From: CAVZGO01 sp963774935
GTDB lineage: Bacteria; Chloroflexota; Anaerolineae; Anaerolineales; UBA4823
DNA: 64,000 nt
Direction of reading: 5' to 3'
Assembly: GCA_963774935.1 (NCBI GenBank)
Contig: CAVZGO010000009.1
Span: forward strand, 1-64,000
The position numbers and the translations under genes were made by a program. The notes beneath the pieces were generated by a model. It saw nothing but the letters and a program-made list of their open reading frames with translations. It did no database searches and had not been told where the DNA came from. This document shows, piece by piece, positions 18,515-26,844 of the stretch. Position 1 is the stretch's first letter, and each line of letters begins with the position of its first letter.

Positions 18515-19628
18515 TGCCGGCTCCTTCGACTTTCTCTACTGGTTCTTCAACTTTCACCCGCTGCCTCTGACGCCGGTCAAGGGTATCGCGCAAGCGCTCC
18601 GCATCATATGTCAGATCAGGAGAAGCTGTTTTGATTTTTTGCACGCGCAGATGTCCGGCATACTCTCTTAAAGTCGATGCGGCGGAATAAAGCGGTGTAA
18701 AGCGCATTTCCTCTCGCATTTTTCCTAAATCGGTTACGCAGGAATAACGCAGGTAATCCAGCTCGATGGGGTAATAATTTCCAACCGAAACTCCCGCCGC
18801 TTTCATCGCGCCACGGCTCCAGTAAGCACACAGGTGAATCAGCGGCAGCGGTATTTTACCCACCAGCCCAAGTATCTTACTCAGCGGCAAGACCTGCTCG
18901 GCAGCAATATTATATACACCTGAAATATCGTTGTTCATGCTGAACAGCATGGCCTCAAGGACATCATTCTCATGGATAATCTGCATCAAGGGATCAAAAC
19001 CGAACAACACCGGTGGCGGCGACATGCGCAGGTAGCGCGCCATCGGTGAGATCGGATTCGAGCTGATTACGTTGGCAAAGCGCAAAATGGTGAGCGCTAA
19101 ATCTGGCATCTGGCCTCTGAACCCATTGCAGAATGCCTCCACTTCGACGAGGTAGCGCGTCGATGGATCATCCTTGTTGCCATTCAAGGGTTGATCTTCG
19201 CTGAGGAACGCCGGGTTGGTGGGATAAGCACCGTATACTGAGGTGCTGCTTTTCAGGATGATTTTCTTTACCTTCGCTTCGGCAGCCGCGCCAAGCACTT
19301 TCATCGTGCCAATCACATTGAGATCGAATGCTTTTTCACTGGCTCGGATTGAGTCCATCCATGCCAGGTGCACCAGGCTGTCGACTTGCTCAGATTTCAT
19401 AATGTCAACCAGCAAGGGATTACGCACATCCGCCTGGATGAAGTCTAATCCGCGTATCGCTTCAGCCGGCGGTTCGGAGTCAACCCCAATGACGTGATAA
19501 TTGACAGGCAGGTCCCCCCTGCTCTTCTCACCGAGGCGTTCATTCTCGTCGATCAGTCTTGCAGCAAAGCGGGCTCCCCAATAACTGGAAACGCCTGTAA
19601 CCAGGACAACCTTATTTTCTGTCACCAC
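18504..19628 (-). CDS. Extended SDR family NAD-dependent epimerase/oxidoreductase
   Basis: A 374-residue protein with an N-terminal Rossmann fold: NKVVLVTGVSSYWGARFAARL (degenerate GxxGxxG), the acidic residue after beta2 in VIGVDSEPP, FIQADVRNP, and LVHLAWMDSIRASEKAFDLNVIGT. The catalytic part is KSSTSVYGAYPTNPAFL, giving Ser and Tyr, although the usual YxxxK lysine is not evident. The C-terminal tail is basic and polar. Similar SDR proteins are often paired with PlsC-type acyltransferases in Actinobacteria and Chloroflexota, as here, where the two genes overlap by 11 bp. The substrate is unknown; lipid-linked or polyketide-like carbonyls are possible. It lies 33 bp downstream of the second SCP2 gene. 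Confidence 0.8.
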   Translation of the reverse strand: MVTENKVVLVTGVSSYWGARFAARLIDENERLGEKSRGDLPVNYHVIGVDSEPPAEAIRGLDFIQADVRNPLLVDIMKSEQVDSLVHLAWMDSIRASEKAFDLNVIGTMKVLGAAAEAKVKKIILKSSTSVYGAYPTNPAFLSEDQPLNGNKDDPSTRYLVEVEAFCNGFRGQMPDLALTILRFANVISSNPISPMARYLRMSPPPVLFGFDPLMQIIHENDVLEAMLFSMNNDISGVYNIAAEQVLPLSKILGLVGKIPLPLIHLCAYWSRGAMKAAGVSVGNYYPIELDYLRYSCVTDLGKMREEMRFTPLYSAASTLREYAGHLRVQKIKTASPDLTYDAERLRDTLDRRQRQRVKVEEPVEKVEGAGNER

Positions 19629-19661
19629 AATCCTCCTTCAGCCAGATTTACTGCTGGTTGA

Positions 19662-20093
19662 TTATTTCATGACCAGCTCTGGGTAGCCTTTGTCGATGAG
19701 CAGCGTAGGATAAATCTTAAATAGCGGGGTGACTGCAGGCAGGAGCTGCAGGACTTTCAATTGTGATCCCTGGAGGACGATTTCTTTTTTTGACAGGGCT
19801 GACATCAAGTTAACTTTGCCTTGCCAGAAAGCATGGGCAAGGTCTGCTTTCATTGTCATGGTGATTTCAGGCGTCCACTCCACCGGACCATGGATCACGT
19901 CGACAAATGCACCCGGTTGGGTGGGTTTATCTTTCGCATTCACCGTTGTCGTTGCTTCGGGCTGAGAGTAACGGAATTGAATAATTAACCCCGATTTGGC
20001 GATTTTCTTACCAATCTCTGGATCGTACTTCGCCAGGTCCATCAGTGCCCCCACAGTGTCATAAAAATGTTGGGCATCCCGAAATACAGCCAT
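19662..20093 (-). CDS. SCP2 sterol-carrier-like lipid-binding protein (second copy)
   Basis: A 143-residue paralog of the SCP2 protein at 16843-17241, with the same order of features: start helix FRDAQHFYDTVGALMDLAKYDPEIGKKI, strand SGLIIQFRYSQPEATTTVN, and pocket segment EITMTMKADLAHAFWQGKVNLMSALSKKEIVLQG. A GAGGAGAAG ribosome site stands in front of the ATG. It is the first gene of the leftward lipid run and is divergent from the phasin gene. The 273 bp between them must hold both promoters. A lipid-carrier role is a family assignment; ligand unknown. Confidence 0.78.
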   Translation of the reverse strand: MAVFRDAQHFYDTVGALMDLAKYDPEIGKKIAKSGLIIQFRYSQPEATTTVNAKDKPTQPGAFVDVIHGPVEWTPEITMTMKADLAHAFWQGKVNLMSALSKKEIVLQGSQLKVLQLLPAVTPLFKIYPTLLIDKGYPELVMK

Positions 20094-20205
20094 ATTTTCT
20101 TCTCCTCAGGCAGGATCTGGCGCGAAATAAGATTGACGTCCCATAACCCGCAGCACACATAGTATAGATTATCCAACAATCCTCGTCAAGAACAGCTTAG
20201 TCCAC

Positions 20206-20253
20206 TTGACACGTAAAAAGCACTATGATATAAATATTACGACGCAGTGCGTC
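20206..20253 (+). promoter_or_regulatory. Sigma70-type promoter with a palindromic operator candidate, phasin gene
   Basis: TTGACA at 20206-20211, a 17-bp spacer and TATAAA at 20229-20234 (with an upstream TG, so also an extended -10) form the best promoter in the window. At the expected start of transcription lies the perfect palindrome GACGCAGTGCGTC (20241-20253). Its TGC/GCA content recalls the sites known for PhaR-type repressors, and a PhaR-like gene follows the phasin gene. The role as operator is inferred. Confidence 0.65.
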
Positions 20254-20366
20254 ATAAAAGTGCCGCATTATTCGCACAAGGTATTCAGCAAATTACCATT
20301 GCAGTAAATTCGGTGTTCGTTTCATCGATCAGATCAATCCGTAACTCAAAGAAAGGAAATAGATCC

Positions 20367-20753
20367 ATGGCTACAAAAACAAAGAAAGTTGAAGAAACAG
20401 TTGATGAAGTTGTTGCAGATGTACAGGAGACCGCTAACCCGTTTGTTGAAGCGCTCCACAAAGTTCTGCTCGCCAGCATCGGCGCTGTTGCTATCGCCCA
20501 GGAAGAGCTGGAAGATTTCGTCGGCAAGCTGGTTGAGCGTGGCGAAATAGCTGAGAAGGACGGGAAGAAACTGGTCAAGGATGTGCTCGCGCGCCGCAAG
20601 AAAGAAACCGAAAAAGCCGAAAATCAATTTTCTCAGCGCATTGAAGATGTCCTCAGCCAATTAAACGTCCCGTCGAAAGCGGATATTGACACGCTGGGCG
20701 AAAAAGTTGCTACGCTTTCTAAGAAGGTTGATGAACTAAAGAAAACTTCCTGA
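20367..20753 (+). CDS. Phasin-family granule-associated protein
   Basis: A 128-residue, Lys/Glu-rich, mostly helical protein of the PhaI/PhaF type that coats polyhydroxyalkanoate or similar storage granules. Order: an acidic leader (about 1-25), an amphipathic helix typical of phasins (NPFVEALHKVLLASIGAVAIAQEELEDFVGKLVERGE, about 28-62), a charged coiled coil, and the closing motif LNVPSKADIDTLGEKVATLSKKVDEL (about 98-126). The ATG at 20367 has a good site (AGAAAGGAAA) and removes a non-homologous upstream extension. It is expressed from the promoter at 20206-20234. The closing motif recurs in the regulator encoded next. No PHA synthase gene lies in this window, so the granule polymer is unproven. 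Confidence 0.82.
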   Translation: MATKTKKVEETVDEVVADVQETANPFVEALHKVLLASIGAVAIAQEELEDFVGKLVERGEIAEKDGKKLVKDVLARRKKETEKAENQFSQRIEDVLSQLNVPSKADIDTLGEKVATLSKKVDELKKTS

Positions 20754-20811
20754 TTAAGAAATCTGGCTGAAGTGTAATATCCGAAAGCCATTTGTCAGAA
20801 TTGCAAATGCG

Positions 20812-20850
20812 AATAAGTGGAGAGGCAGTCCTGCTGCAGCTCCACTTATT
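20812..20850. terminator. Hairpin after the phasin gene
   Basis: AATAAGTGGAG (20812-20822) pairs perfectly with CTCCACTTATT (20840-20850) around a 17-base loop that contains CTGCTGCAG. It lies 59 bp past the phasin stop. The bases after the right arm (AACATTTATT) are A+T-rich but not a clean T-run, so it may be a weak terminator or a processing signal between phasin and regulator. Confidence 0.5.
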
Positions 20851-20868
20851 AACATTTATTACATCACT

Positions 20869-20914
20869 TATAATACAATCTGATTTTTGATTGGCTGCAG
20901 CGTCCTGAGCAGCC
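20869..20914 (+). promoter_or_regulatory. Candidate promoter and inverted repeat before the PhaR-like gene
   Basis: TATAAT at 20869-20874 is a consensus -10 without a good -35. Downstream, GGCTGC (20893-20898) and GCAGCC (20909-20914) form an inverted repeat with a 10-base centre, placed between the probable transcript start and the ribosome site. The CTGC...GCAG half-sites resemble those of PhaR repressors, so autoregulation is possible. Confidence 0.4.
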
Positions 20915-20930
20915 GGGGTGGAGGGATGGC

Positions 20931-21473
20931 ATGGTATTGGTAAAGCGTTATCCAAACCGGAAGTTATACGATACCGAAGCAAAACAATACATTACCCTGG
21001 AAAGTATCGCTGAGATGATCCGCCAGGGGAAAGATGTCACGGTGATCGATTTCACCAGCGGTGAGGATTTGACCGCCCTCACCCTAACCCAAATTATCGT
21101 TGAGCAGGAGAAAAAACAGGGCAGCGCCCTCCCCCGCGACCTGCTTGCCAGCCTGATCCGTGCTGGCGAGGAAGGAATGGCTGCCCTGCAGCGTACGATT
21201 CACTCATCCCTGGGTTTCCTGAGCCAGTTTGAAGAAGAAACCAGGCGCCGCGTTCAGGACCTGGTTAAGCAAGGCGACCTGAGTGAAAGAGAAGCTGACT
21301 CGATATTAAAAAAGCTGCTCACCCGCAGCCCCACGCAACCGGCTGCGCGGACGAACGACGCCGAGGTCGAACAATTGTTAACCAGGTTGCAGGTGCCATC
21401 GCGTGCCGATTACCAGTCCCTCACCAACCAGATCGAACTATTAACCAAGAAAATTGAGGAGCTTTCAAAGTAG
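20931..21473 (+). CDS. PhaR-like polyhydroxyalkanoate synthesis regulator with phasin-like C-terminus
   Basis: A 180-residue protein. The N-terminus VKRYPNRKLYDTEAKQYITLESIAEMIRQGKDVTVID is the unmistakable PhaR (PHB accumulation regulator) DNA-binding domain, which in known cases represses phasin genes and is released when polymer is present. The rest is helical; from about 115 it parallels the neighbouring phasin, with LVKQGDLSEREADSILKKLL matching LVERGEIAEKDGKKLVKDVL, and LQVPSRADYQSLTNQIELLTKKIEEL matching its closing motif. This suggests a shared granule-binding or oligomerisation module. The ATG follows GGTGGAGGGATGGC. It is followed without a gap (TAGATG) by the protease gene. Confidence 0.85.
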   Translation: MVLVKRYPNRKLYDTEAKQYITLESIAEMIRQGKDVTVIDFTSGEDLTALTLTQIIVEQEKKQGSALPRDLLASLIRAGEEGMAALQRTIHSSLGFLSQFEEETRRRVQDLVKQGDLSEREADSILKKLLTRSPTQPAARTNDAEVEQLLTRLQVPSRADYQSLTNQIELLTKKIEELSK

Positions 21474-23508
21474 ATGAAAACTCGAAGAAAAATTATTCTC
21501 AGCCTGATCGGCATACTTGTGATGGTTGGAATCGCTTGCCGGGCAGCATCCGATATCCCCGGTTTACTGGATACTGCCAAGGACGAAGCGACACTTGCAC
21601 CACCGCCCACCCCGCTGCCCGCCATCCCGGTCTTCCCGGGCTCAGCAAATCCCGACGAGCCAACCACAGTGACCGGTAAAATACCATTCACCTCGCCATT
21701 TTTCATGAATATCACCAGCGAGCCCTTCGTGATGCTGGAAGATCAGGCAGGGTTCGTACAGCGCGACCGGAAGTTTTCCTTTCCCACTTCAAGCCAGGTG
21801 ATTGGTGCGGTCGCTTTCTTGGACGATCAAACCCTCTCTTACCAGCTTGCTCTGCCAGCGGTGCCGCAGGGAACTTATGTCGATGTCGATAACAACCAGA
21901 GCCTGGACACCGGCGTACAGGTGTTCGCGGTCGCCTACTGGGATAACACCTGGGGCGACGCATTCATCGAAGAACGTGACGGCACCGGATGGTCCAATAT
22001 TTATACATCTACAATCACCGACCCTGAGAATGAGGACGAAATTCAGGGCGGCGTATTGATCGTGTGGTCGCCGGATGACCTGCAGGCGTTTCCCACCGGC
22101 TTTGGCGCCGATGGGCTGATCTTCACCAGCGATGATCCTACTGCGCCGATTCCAGCCGGTTACAACATTGTCAATCTTGATGAACAGCCTTTCCGAATTT
22201 ACAAAGAAGCTCGCCCTGAGATTACCCTGCTAGAAGGCACAATCCAGGTTAATGATCTCTCTGAGTTAAGCTATGTGGATGCTTTTGAATCACTGTTTGC
22301 CAAAGCATCCAGGGAGTATCCGTTTACTCAGGAAAAGGGCCTGGATTGGCAGGCAATTTACGAACAATCCTTACCCGCGATTGAGGCAGCCAATAATCGT
22401 TCTGAATTTTATAATGCCATGCGGATGTTTTCATACCAGATCCCCGACGGTCATGTCGGTCTGCAAATCGATGCAGATGTCTTCTTCGAAGAGAGCGGCG
22501 GCAGTTTCGGAATGATTTTAGCTGAGCTGAGCGATGGGCGTGTCATCGTCGAGCAGGTGCTCCCGGAAACGCCAGCAGCGCGAGAGGGCATCCAGGCCGG
22601 AGCGGAGATCATGCGCTGGAACGGCGAACCGGTAACCCAGGCGCTCGCCAATGTAGTTCCCTTTATTGGGCCTTATTCAACGGAGCATGCCTTGCGCGCC
22701 GCCCAGCTTGTGTTCTTGACTCGTGGACCGGTGGGTATGCGTGTGGATTTAGATTTCCGTAACCCTGAGGCCGCCTCAGATCAAGAAGCTTCGCTGACCG
22801 CCGAAGTCGAATATGACTCGCTCTTCATTGCCCTCGACTGGCTGGAGACTCCGCTCTTGCCGCTCGAAGCCGAAATCCTGCAGCCTTCGGGTCTCGGATA
22901 TATTCGCATCAGCACCTTCAGTGATGATTATCATCTCATGGCGCAGTTATGGGAGCGCTACATCAATGATTTCATCGACCAGGAAGTGCCAGGCATTATC
23001 ATTGACCTGCGCAACAATGGCGGTGGAAATTCAGCCCTGGCAAATGACTTCGCCGGCTTCTTCTTTGAAGAAAAGTTCACCCTGTATCAGAGCCTTTATT
23101 ACAACGAGAATTCAGGCACGTTCGAAGTCGAGCCGCACCCGGTTGAAGTCAAACCTGCTCCACGTGCATTACTCCGGCCCAATTGCGGTGCTGGTCAGCA
23201 CAGACTGTGTGAGCGCTTGCGAGGGCTTTGCCTTCGCCCTGACACATGAAGACCGCTCCATCATCGTCGGACATACCCCCTCCGCTGGCGCCTATGGAGA
23301 GGTCGGTCAGGGACAGTATGACTTGCCCGAAGGATTCTCGATGCAGTTCCCCACCGGTCGCTCTGAAACCCCGGATGGGCAGCTTGTGATCGAAGGGGTT
23401 GGCATCGTGCCGGATATCCTGGTGCCGGTGACAGAAGACAGCGTGCTGGGTGCGCAGGATGATGTGCTGGACGCAGCTATCCAGGCTTTGCTAGATAAGC
23501 TGGACTAA
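21474..23508 (+). CDS. S41-family lipoprotein protease with PDZ-like domain (one frame break)
   Basis: About 677 residues when joined. A lipoprotein signal (MKTRRKIILSLIGILVMVGIACRA, lipobox Cys about 22) places it outside the membrane. Residues about 50-260 are a beta-rich region of unknown type. A PDZ-like segment follows (VIVEQVLPETPAAREGIQAGAEIMRWNGEPV, about 360-390), then the S41 core with GYIRISTFSD, IIDLRNNGGGNS and STDCVSACEGFAFAL (probable nucleophile Ser). The frame changes near 23152; the sequence resumes as LLHVHYSGPIAVLVS and ends at 23508. The GESTxGK lysine motif of Ctp proteases is replaced by AGAYGEVGQG, so the dyad is uncertain. It starts directly after the PhaR-like stop and its end overlaps the convergent hydrolase gene by 4 bp. 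Confidence 0.8.
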
Positions 23509-25160
23509 GGCGACCAGATTAGATAAAGCGGCGCAATCGTGATTTTGGTTTGATCTTTATCGACCGGGAGCGAAGCGCCATACACATCTAATACTGCATC
23601 AGGAGGCTGCTCAAGCCACAGTGGGTGCGGGGCGCCATCCCAGGACCATACCAGCCAGACCCGCATCCCGTCTTTCTCAAAGCGGTAGCCCGTCACCCCT
23701 GTGCCAGAGTCGACTAAACCGCTGTAATCCATGTCTCTTAACAGGCTGGCACTGGCGCTCATCGCCTGGAATGCCGGAAGCGGTTGCCCAGATTCATCGA
23801 TGAGCTCCGAAGCCCGCCAGCCACGCAGGCTGTACCAGATGTTGGCACTTAACTGCTCAGATATGGCAGCAGCATACGCCTGCGCCAGGTAATAAGCCTT
23901 GGTCTGTTCAAATACATCCGTCTGGCATGGCGCTTCTCGTCCGTCCCGCCCGCAGATCAACGCTACCTCGGTGTTCATCAGGAATTTATCGCTCAACCCG
24001 AATCGATCCAGCAGGCTGCGCAGGTAATTCGACTTGGCAATCAGCACCGGTCCGGTCGTATCCCACGAGCTGTACCAGTTCGGATTGCTGTATTTACCCA
24101 GCTCGCCCAGGTAAACATCATAGGCGTGGAAAGAGACCCCATCGAAGTAATCCCCACCCCCGTTGACCAGGATGCCTTCCAGGTAGCGCGCTGGGGAGCA
24201 ATCCTTCCTCTGTCCCGAGCCAGCCGGAAACTCGGGCGGATTGCGCGGATCACAATCCAGCAGCAATCCGCCAATCAGCACCTGAACATCCGGATTGGCA
24301 GCCTTGATCTTCGGGTAAGCCTGTTTGAGCATCGCTGCATAGGCTGCGCCGCCAAAATAGGCATCTCCGTATTCTCCCCAACAGCCGAAGGGCATGCTCG
24401 GGTCAAAACCTTCTGCAGATACGTCCGGCTCGTTCCACAATTCCCAGTACGTCACGTTGAAAGGCGGCTGGCTGTAGCGTTCTACCGCTGCCTGCAAAAA
24501 GTCGGCAAAGGCACCCAGCTTCTCAGGCAGCAATGGTCCGCATTGAACGCCGCGCTGCGCCTGAGCCCAGGTAGGGGCATTGCGCACAACCAGCACCACC
24601 TGCATGCCCGACTGGCTGGCTAACGTTAACTCAGCATCCAGGTCAGCCACCGCGTCCCAGTTGCGCTGCCCTTCGGCATGCTCCACCTTCGACCACTCCA
24701 GTGCATTGCGCCGCACCCAGTATGCCCCGGCTTGCAGCGCCAAATCGGAGTCGGGCGGATGAATTTGATGCAGCTCGATCCCCCAAACCGGCTGCTCGGG
24801 GTGATAGATTGCTGAAGTCGGTGCGACAGTCGGGGCTGGTTCTGTGGCGGTTATCGTCGGGGCGGCAGTTGCAGTTGGAGTGGCAGTCGGTTGAATTTCA
24901 GTCGCCGCAGTTAGGGTGGTTTCCACGGGCGCCGGTTCCGTTTCGGTTGGAGTGACCTGCGTTGCAGCCGCGGTTTCGCCTGTCCCCAGTACTGATTTTT
25001 CCATCGCTCCACTGCAGGCTGTCAGTACAGCAAGGAGCAGCAAGAGCGCGAATACTCCCAGGCGGTACGGTGACATGATGGGCTTAACACCTGAGCGATG
25101 TTTGTTATGGCTTGCTGGGAATGTACGATGTGATTTTTTCGATGATTTCATATTTTTCAT
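23505..25160 (-). CDS. Clan-A glycoside hydrolase-like lipoprotein (paralog 1)
   Basis: A secreted, probably lipid-anchored protein: hydrophobic RLGVFALLLLLAVLTACSG with lipobox LTAC, then a long Thr/Pro/Ala/Glu linker. A (beta/alpha)8 hydrolase-like domain runs from about residue 125 to the end. The acid/base Glu lies in TYWELWNEPDVS and the nucleophile Glu in FLMNTEVALICG, the usual pair of GH5/GH39-type clan-A enzymes; PslG of Pseudomonas EPS loci is a known GH39 case. The ATG at 25160 overlaps the upstream paralog's stop (ATGA). A start at 25076 (MSPYRL) would give a more typical signal peptide. Substrate unknown; trimming or degradation of the polysaccharide made by the adjacent locus is inferred. 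Confidence 0.78.
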   Translation of the reverse strand: MKNMKSSKKSHRTFPASHNKHRSGVKPIMSPYRLGVFALLLLLAVLTACSGAMEKSVLGTGETAAATQVTPTETEPAPVETTLTAATEIQPTATPTATAAPTITATEPAPTVAPTSAIYHPEQPVWGIELHQIHPPDSDLALQAGAYWVRRNALEWSKVEHAEGQRNWDAVADLDAELTLASQSGMQVVLVVRNAPTWAQAQRGVQCGPLLPEKLGAFADFLQAAVERYSQPPFNVTYWELWNEPDVSAEGFDPSMPFGCWGEYGDAYFGGAAYAAMLKQAYPKIKAANPDVQVLIGGLLLDCDPRNPPEFPAGSGQRKDCSPARYLEGILVNGGGDYFDGVSFHAYDVYLGELGKYSNPNWYSSWDTTGPVLIAKSNYLRSLLDRFGLSDKFLMNTEVALICGRDGREAPCQTDVFEQTKAYYLAQAYAAAISEQLSANIWYSLRGWRASELIDESGQPLPAFQAMSASASLLRDMDYSGLVDSGTGVTGYRFEKDGMRVWLVWSWDGAPHPLWLEQPPDAVLDVYGASLPVDKDQTKITIAPLYLIWSP

Positions 25161-26635
25161 GGTAGAAATTTGATATAGACCGGAGCAAAGGTAAGATCGA
25201 GTGCCGCCCCAAAGCTGGCAGGCTCGTAACTGCTGGAGGCTGAATTCCATCTCCACACCTCGGTGACCCCAGCCGGCAAGGCGATCGTGCGCAGCGTATC
25301 ATTCAAGGACCAGGCAACCCAAACCTTCCCGGTTCTGTGCGCCAGCTCAACCGCTTTAACGCCTGTACCAAGGGATATTTCTTGCCCCGAAGAAGCCCCA
25401 CCCATCATTTGGGCCGCGAATTCATAAGCGTTGAAGGCGGGCAATTTCACTTTGGTGTCTGGTTCCATTAATGCTGACGAGCGCCAGCCAAACAGGCTGT
25501 ACCAGAGATTGGCACGTAAATTTCGTGAATAGGCAGCCGCGTAAGCCTGGGTCAGGTACATTGCCTTGGTGTTTTCATATTCAGGAGTGTGGCACGCCGG
25601 GATGTACACACCCTGGTCACCACAGATCAGCGCCACCTCGGTATTAATCAGGTATTTGCTGGTGAAACCATACGAATTTAATACACCACGCAAGAAATCA
25701 GCCTTACTGTTCAGCACCGGACCCTGAAGGTCTGAGGTCGTTTGCCAGCCGGAATTGCCATAATACACATTACTGGAGCCCATGTAACCATCATAGGCAT
25801 GGAAAGCGACGCCGTCTAAGGAATTACCCGCCCCTGAGACAAGGATGCCTTCCAGAAATCGATAGGGATATCCGTAGATCGCTGGTTTGCCACAATTACC
25901 CGCAGTGCACCCCAGGAGCAAGCCGCCCACCAGAACCTGAGCAGATGCGTTCGCCTGTTTCACTTTCGGATAGACCCATTTCAGCATCTCACCATAATAC
26001 CGCCCACCATAATACCGGTCACCAACATCCCCCCAGCAGCCGAATTCTGAATTCGGGTCCCAACCATCCACCTTACCATCGACATCCGGCTCGTTCCACA
26101 GCTCGTAGTTCATCACATAATAGGGCGCGACGCTGTATCGTGCCACTAAATCATGCATAAAGTAAGAAAAGGCTTCTAAAGCGTGGGAGGCGATCGGTCC
26201 GCAGGAGAAGCCCGCATAGCGCTGCGCCCAGCCAGGCACTCCACGCACAACCAGCACAATGTCCAGCCCAAGACTGGCAGCATTTTTCAATTCTTGCTCT
26301 AAAGGAGCAACTGCATCCCAATTGCGATCGCCCCAGTTCGGCTCGACCGCTGACCAGAGCAAAGCGTTGCGCCGTACCCGCGTCGCGCCAGCCATTTGAA
26401 TGTCCAGATCGCCGTTATCACTTGTAATTGAAAAATTTTCATAACCAAACAGGTTTCTCAACGGTGAATTTGCGCGGATCATTGGCAGGTATTGGAAGAA
26501 GCTCCCCTCCGCCGTAGCGGAGGCAGGCGATGTTGGAGGGGCTTCTCCTGATTGGGCGTGCACGAACGATGAAGCCGGAGCTCCCAATAACAAACTCAGG
26601 ACGAGCGCAAGAACCAGAAGCCTATAGACCTTCAT
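25157..26635 (-). CDS. Clan-A glycoside hydrolase-like secreted protein (paralog 2)
   Basis: A 492-residue protein with a cleavable signal peptide (MKVYRLLVLALVLSLLLGAPASSFVHA) and a short linker. The catalytic-type domain is shared with both neighbours: RVRRNALLWSAVEP, VVRGVPGWAQRY, NYELWNEPDVDG (acid/base Glu), DGVAFHAYDGYMG and YLINTEVALICG (nucleophile Glu). A C-terminal beta domain (AVELAHRTGKVWVAWSL) follows. Several conserved cysteine pairs fit an extracytoplasmic enzyme. It begins downstream of a terminator-like hairpin, so it may have its own promoter, and its stop overlaps the start of paralog 1. Family GH39/GH5-like; substrate unknown. Confidence 0.8.
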   Translation of the reverse strand: MKVYRLLVLALVLSLLLGAPASSFVHAQSGEAPPTSPASATAEGSFFQYLPMIRANSPLRNLFGYENFSITSDNGDLDIQMAGATRVRRNALLWSAVEPNWGDRNWDAVAPLEQELKNAASLGLDIVLVVRGVPGWAQRYAGFSCGPIASHALEAFSYFMHDLVARYSVAPYYVMNYELWNEPDVDGKVDGWDPNSEFGCWGDVGDRYYGGRYYGEMLKWVYPKVKQANASAQVLVGGLLLGCTAGNCGKPAIYGYPYRFLEGILVSGAGNSLDGVAFHAYDGYMGSSNVYYGNSGWQTTSDLQGPVLNSKADFLRGVLNSYGFTSKYLINTEVALICGDQGVYIPACHTPEYENTKAMYLTQAYAAAYSRNLRANLWYSLFGWRSSALMEPDTKVKLPAFNAYEFAAQMMGGASSGQEISLGTGVKAVELAHRTGKVWVAWSLNDTLRTIALPAGVTEVWRWNSASSSYEPASFGAALDLTFAPVYIKFLP

Positions 26636-26744
26636 AACTTTCCTCCTGGCCCAATTCTATCAAATACACAAGCTCCTGATCATAAAATTATCGTATATAC
26701 TCTGCGAGCGACCTGGCAAATTCGTCAGCCCAACCCGGAATACA

Positions 26745-26773
26745 AATGGGGTGCGGTTGAGCCGCACCCCATT
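26745..26773 (-). terminator. Intrinsic terminator-like hairpin at the end of the EPS transcription unit
   Basis: AATGGGGTGCGG pairs perfectly over 12 bp with CCGCACCCCATT around a 5-base loop. Read leftward, the stem is followed by TTGTATT. It stands 72 bp past the third glycoside hydrolase gene and is the first strong terminator-like hairpin I found downstream of the NusG-type gene at 59320. Confidence 0.7.
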
Positions 26774-26844
26774 GTTTCAATTTGATATTCCGTTTTACAC
26801 TCTGTCCGGCACCCATGAACCTGTCCGGATCCCCTGCTTCAAGG

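Noticed and set aside
20285..20660. Two overlapping minus-strand frames opposite the phasin gene
   Set aside because: Ser/Phe-rich shadows of a Lys/Glu-rich gene; the plus-strand product has a promoter, ribosome site and family match.
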